From NCBI GenBank assembly GCA_051867915.1, contig JBJDZJ010000087.1, positions 1-14,635 on the forward strand: a stretch of DNA of 14,635 bases, read 5' to 3'. The notes under the pieces are model-generated. The model was not told the origin of the DNA. It was given only the letters and a program-made list of their open reading frames with translations, and ran no database searches. The position numbers and the translations under genes are program-made. Each line of letters opens with the position of its first letter. Within the stretch, counting starts at the first letter, position 1. This DNA is from CAKSQF01 sp051867915 (lineage in GTDB: Bacteria; Bacillota; Clostridia; Oscillospirales; CAG-272). Of the stretch, positions 12,855 to 14,635 are shown piece after piece.

Positions 12855-14105
12855 TTACAAAAAAATCCTGCTTTTTGCCGCATTCAGCAGAGCATCCCGA
12901 TCGCAGTCGATTTTTTCCTCAATCACCATGTCCAAAAGCGCATTCAGGGCTTTTCCCATTTCCGGCCCCTTTGCATATCCCATTTTTAGCAGATCACTGC
13001 CGTCAATGGGAAGATCCTTTATGCCAAAACAGGATTCCTTTTCAAGAACCGTCTGTCTGATCTGAAAGAGAGGATCGGGAATTTCAGATGTTTTCCCCGA
13101 TTGCACAGCGGAAAATGCCCGACAAATTTCCAGATAATGCCCCGATCCGTCGATTCCAAGCTCACAGATCAGCCTTCGGATCCCGATCCGATCGGTCGGC
13201 ATGTGTTCCTTCAATCTGCCGATCAGCCGGCAGGACTTCTCCCATGTGGCACGGTCGAATTTCAGTCGGCGGAAGATGCGGTCGGCGGTCTCCCCGGCAG
13301 AATCGGCAAAGCAACCGAAAAACAGGGTTGTCCAACGGAGCAGTGGAACGGGCTCCACTGTTCCGACAGCCGAAATCACCGACCGGTATTTGTCGGGATC
13401 GGCATTGATGAGAGGCAGAAGCTCGGGAATGAAAACGCCGAAAACATCGGAGAATTCCTTCAGAATCCGCCCGACCCCTGAGCCGCAGAGCAGTTTGTCG
13501 CACTCGGTCCGGATTCGCTCGGCGGCAATCCCCGAAAGCAGATCTTTGCATCGGTGAATGGCGTCGGCTGTGGAGGATTCAATGGCAAAATCGTAAACCG
13601 ATGAAAAGCGAAGCCCCCGAAGAATCCGAAGCCCGTCCTCTTCAAATCGACGAGTCGGCTCCCCTACGGCACGGATCAGCTTCGTTTTCAGATCGTCCGA
13701 CCCGCCGAAGGGATCGCATATGCCGATATCGGGGCGGTACGCCATGGCGTTGACGGTGAAATCCCGTCTGGCGAGGTCTTCTGTAAGATCGTCCACGAAG
13801 GTCACGCTGTCGGGATGACGGTGATCGGTGTAATTTCCGTCGGTGCGGTAGGTGGTGATCTCATAGACCGTACCGCCGAGGCAGACGCCCACCGTACCGT
13901 GTTTTATTCCGGTTTCGATGACCCGCTGATCGGAAAAACAGTTCAGAATCTGATGGGGACGGGCAGAGGTGCAGATGTCAAAATCCTTCGGTATTTTTCC
14001 AAGCAGACAGTCCCGAACGCATCCGCCCACCAGATAGGCGTCAAAGCCCCGCTCTTTCAGCCTGTCAAGCAGAAATCGGGCGTCCTGCGGTATTACGAAA
14101 TCCAT
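12855..14105 (-). CDS. cca: CCA tRNA nucleotidyltransferase (class II)
   Basis: Adds or repairs the 3'-CCA end of tRNAs using CTP and ATP without a nucleic-acid template. It is 416 aa. Head domain: LVGGCVRDCLLG (26-36), metal-binding DFDICTSA (Asp41, Asp43), RRDFTVNAMAY (113-123), and the nucleotide-selecting EEDGLRILRGLRF (155-167, with the EDxxR motif). The middle segment LRWTTLFFGCF is where some bacterial homologues carry an HD motif; here the His-Asp pair is absent. A poly(A) polymerase is the alternative within the superfamily, but the EDxxR motif favours CCA addition. The frame reaches 14171, but that ATG lies inside the -35 box. ATG 14105 has a near-perfect AGGAGGTGA. First in a tRNA-function group with hisS and aspS. 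Confidence 0.95.
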   Translation of the reverse strand: MDFVIPQDARFLLDRLKERGFDAYLVGGCVRDCLLGKIPKDFDICTSARPHQILNCFSDQRVIETGIKHGTVGVCLGGTVYEITTYRTDGNYTDHRHPDSVTFVDDLTEDLARRDFTVNAMAYRPDIGICDPFGGSDDLKTKLIRAVGEPTRRFEEDGLRILRGLRFSSVYDFAIESSTADAIHRCKDLLSGIAAERIRTECDKLLCGSGVGRILKEFSDVFGVFIPELLPLINADPDKYRSVISAVGTVEPVPLLRWTTLFFGCFADSAGETADRIFRRLKFDRATWEKSCRLIGRLKEHMPTDRIGIRRLICELGIDGSGHYLEICRAFSAVQSGKTSEIPDPLFQIRQTVLEKESCFGIKDLPIDGSDLLKMGYAKGPEMGKALNALLDMVIEEKIDCDRDALLNAAKSRIFL

Positions 14106-14142
14106 CTTGTCACCTCCTAAAGTCCGATGATCGGTATTTTCC

Positions 14143-14171
14143 AGTATACCATAATGTGGAATATTTGTCAA
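14143..14171 (-). promoter_or_regulatory. cca sigma-A promoter
   Basis: Minus strand TTGACA (14166-14171), 17-bp spacer, TATACT (14143-14148). Start near 14136; leader about 30 nt ending in the AGGAGG site. It shows that translation begins at 14105, not at the upstream in-frame ATG. Confidence 0.9.
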
Positions 14172-14225
14172 GATAGGGTTTTAGACGAAAATCCTTGGTT
14201 TTTTCGAAAATCTACTCGGAAGGTC

Positions 14226-14254
14226 TTGATTTTCTTTCCGAAATGCGGTATAAT
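14226..14254 (+). promoter_or_regulatory. miaB sigma-A promoter
   Basis: TTGATT (14226-14231), 17-bp spacer, TATAAT (14249-14254). Start near 14261. The leader contains the small palindrome AATGATTCATT (14272-14282) before the GGAG of the ribosome binding site. A wobble-containing inverted repeat, CGGAAGG with CTTTCCG (14217-14240), brackets the -35. Confidence 0.88.
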
Positions 14255-14293
14255 ACCCTTGTATTTTTGATGAATGATTCATTTGGAGAAAAA

Positions 14294-14635
14294 ATGAGAA
14301 AAACAACTCAAATATCGGTAGAGGATACCGAAAAGCAGTATGAATATATGGCAAAAGCGGCGGCATGGCTGGGCGGTGAGACAAGATATGTCTATATCCA
14401 GACCTTCGGATGTCAGCAGAACGAAGCCGATTCCGAGCGGATTCTCGGAATGGCGGTCAAAATGGGCTATACGGCAACCGAAGAGGTGGAAAAGGCCGAT
14501 CTGATTCTCGTCAACACCTGCGCTGTCAGAGAACACGCCGAATTGAAGGCCCTGTCCATCACGGGACAGTTCAAGCATCTCAAGGAGAAAAAGCGGGGAC
14601 TGCTCATCGGCATTTGCGGCTGTATGGTTTCCCAG
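14294..14635 (+). CDS. miaB: tRNA-2-methylthio-N6-dimethylallyladenosine synthase, 5' part
   Basis: The first 114 codons of a radical-SAM methylthiotransferase that converts i6A37 to ms2i6A37 in tRNAs reading UNN codons; the window edge cuts it. Only the N-terminal methylthiotransferase domain is visible, with its cluster-binding cysteines in TFGCQQNEADSE (Cys40), NTCAVREHAE (Cys76) and CGCMVSQ (Cys110). The radical-SAM CxxxCxxC and TRAM domains would lie beyond 14635. NTCAVREHAE and GCMVSQ favour MiaB over MtaB or RimO. The ~30-residue extension before YVYIQTFGC is common in Firmicutes MiaB. Start ATG 14294 has GGAG eight bases upstream. It is divergent from cca. Confidence 0.95.
   Translation, partial: MRKTTQISVEDTEKQYEYMAKAAAWLGGETRYVYIQTFGCQQNEADSERILGMAVKMGYTATEEVEKADLILVNTCAVREHAELKALSITGQFKHLKEKKRGLLIGICGCMVSQ

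Noticed and set aside
11472..12989. A 505-codon open frame on the plus strand
   Set aside because: It runs antisense through all of hisS and into cca, whose protein sequences are unmistakable. The translation has no recognisable family and no ribosome binding site; it is a shadow of GC-rich third positions.

Overview
The window comes from a spore-forming, Gram-positive anaerobe of the class Clostridia. The order Oscillospirales (Ruminococcaceae or Oscillospiraceae type) is my best guess. The basis is a full-length forespore sigma factor SigG, AGGAGG-type ribosome binding sites, TTGACA/TATAAT promoters with 16-18 bp spacers, and protein sequences of Firmicutes type throughout. I see no phage, transposon, CRISPR array, tRNA or rRNA. 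The region is chromosomal and mostly conserved housekeeping, with a few accessory genes between.

Layout, left to right. (1) 39-966: the rplM-rpsI ribosomal protein operon on the minus strand, driven by a very strong promoter with an A-tract UP element. (2) 1230-2224: a plus-strand orphan protein of three S1-type RNA-binding repeats, with a long leader and its own terminator. (3) 2240-4371: a minus-strand operon luxS-mtnN plus an unrecognised two-helix membrane protein. LuxS and MtnN detoxify S-adenosylhomocysteine and make the AI-2 precursor. (4) 4436-5345: sigG on the plus strand, with a SigF/SigG-like promoter, ending in a perfect hairpin shared with the convergent next operon. (5) 5345-7527: a minus-strand operon of a TetR-family repressor, an ABC ATPase and an ABC-2 permease. 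Two tandem palindromes lie between its promoter and the tetR start, so it looks like a self-regulated exporter. (6) 7569-8474: a minus-strand Thr-rich lipoprotein with a C-terminal domain resembling carbohydrate-binding family 9. Its putative terminator hairpin contains the -35 box of the tetR promoter. (7) 8643-9622: a divergent amidohydrolase-2 family enzyme. (8) 9661-14171: cca, hisS and aspS on the minus strand, a tRNA maturation and charging group. (9) 14226-14635: the first 114 codons of miaB (tRNA ms2i6A37 methylthiotransferase), cut by the window edge.

Several annotated starts had to be moved inward, because the longest reading frame begins inside or upstream of the promoter (luxS, cca) or lacks a ribosome binding site (rplM, mtnN, the ABC genes, tetR). 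No obviously new multi-gene system is present. The items most worth following are the hairpin-embedded tetR promoter with tandem operators, the unknown membrane protein in the luxS operon, the orphan S1 protein, and the sporulation-type promoter and inverted repeats upstream of sigG.
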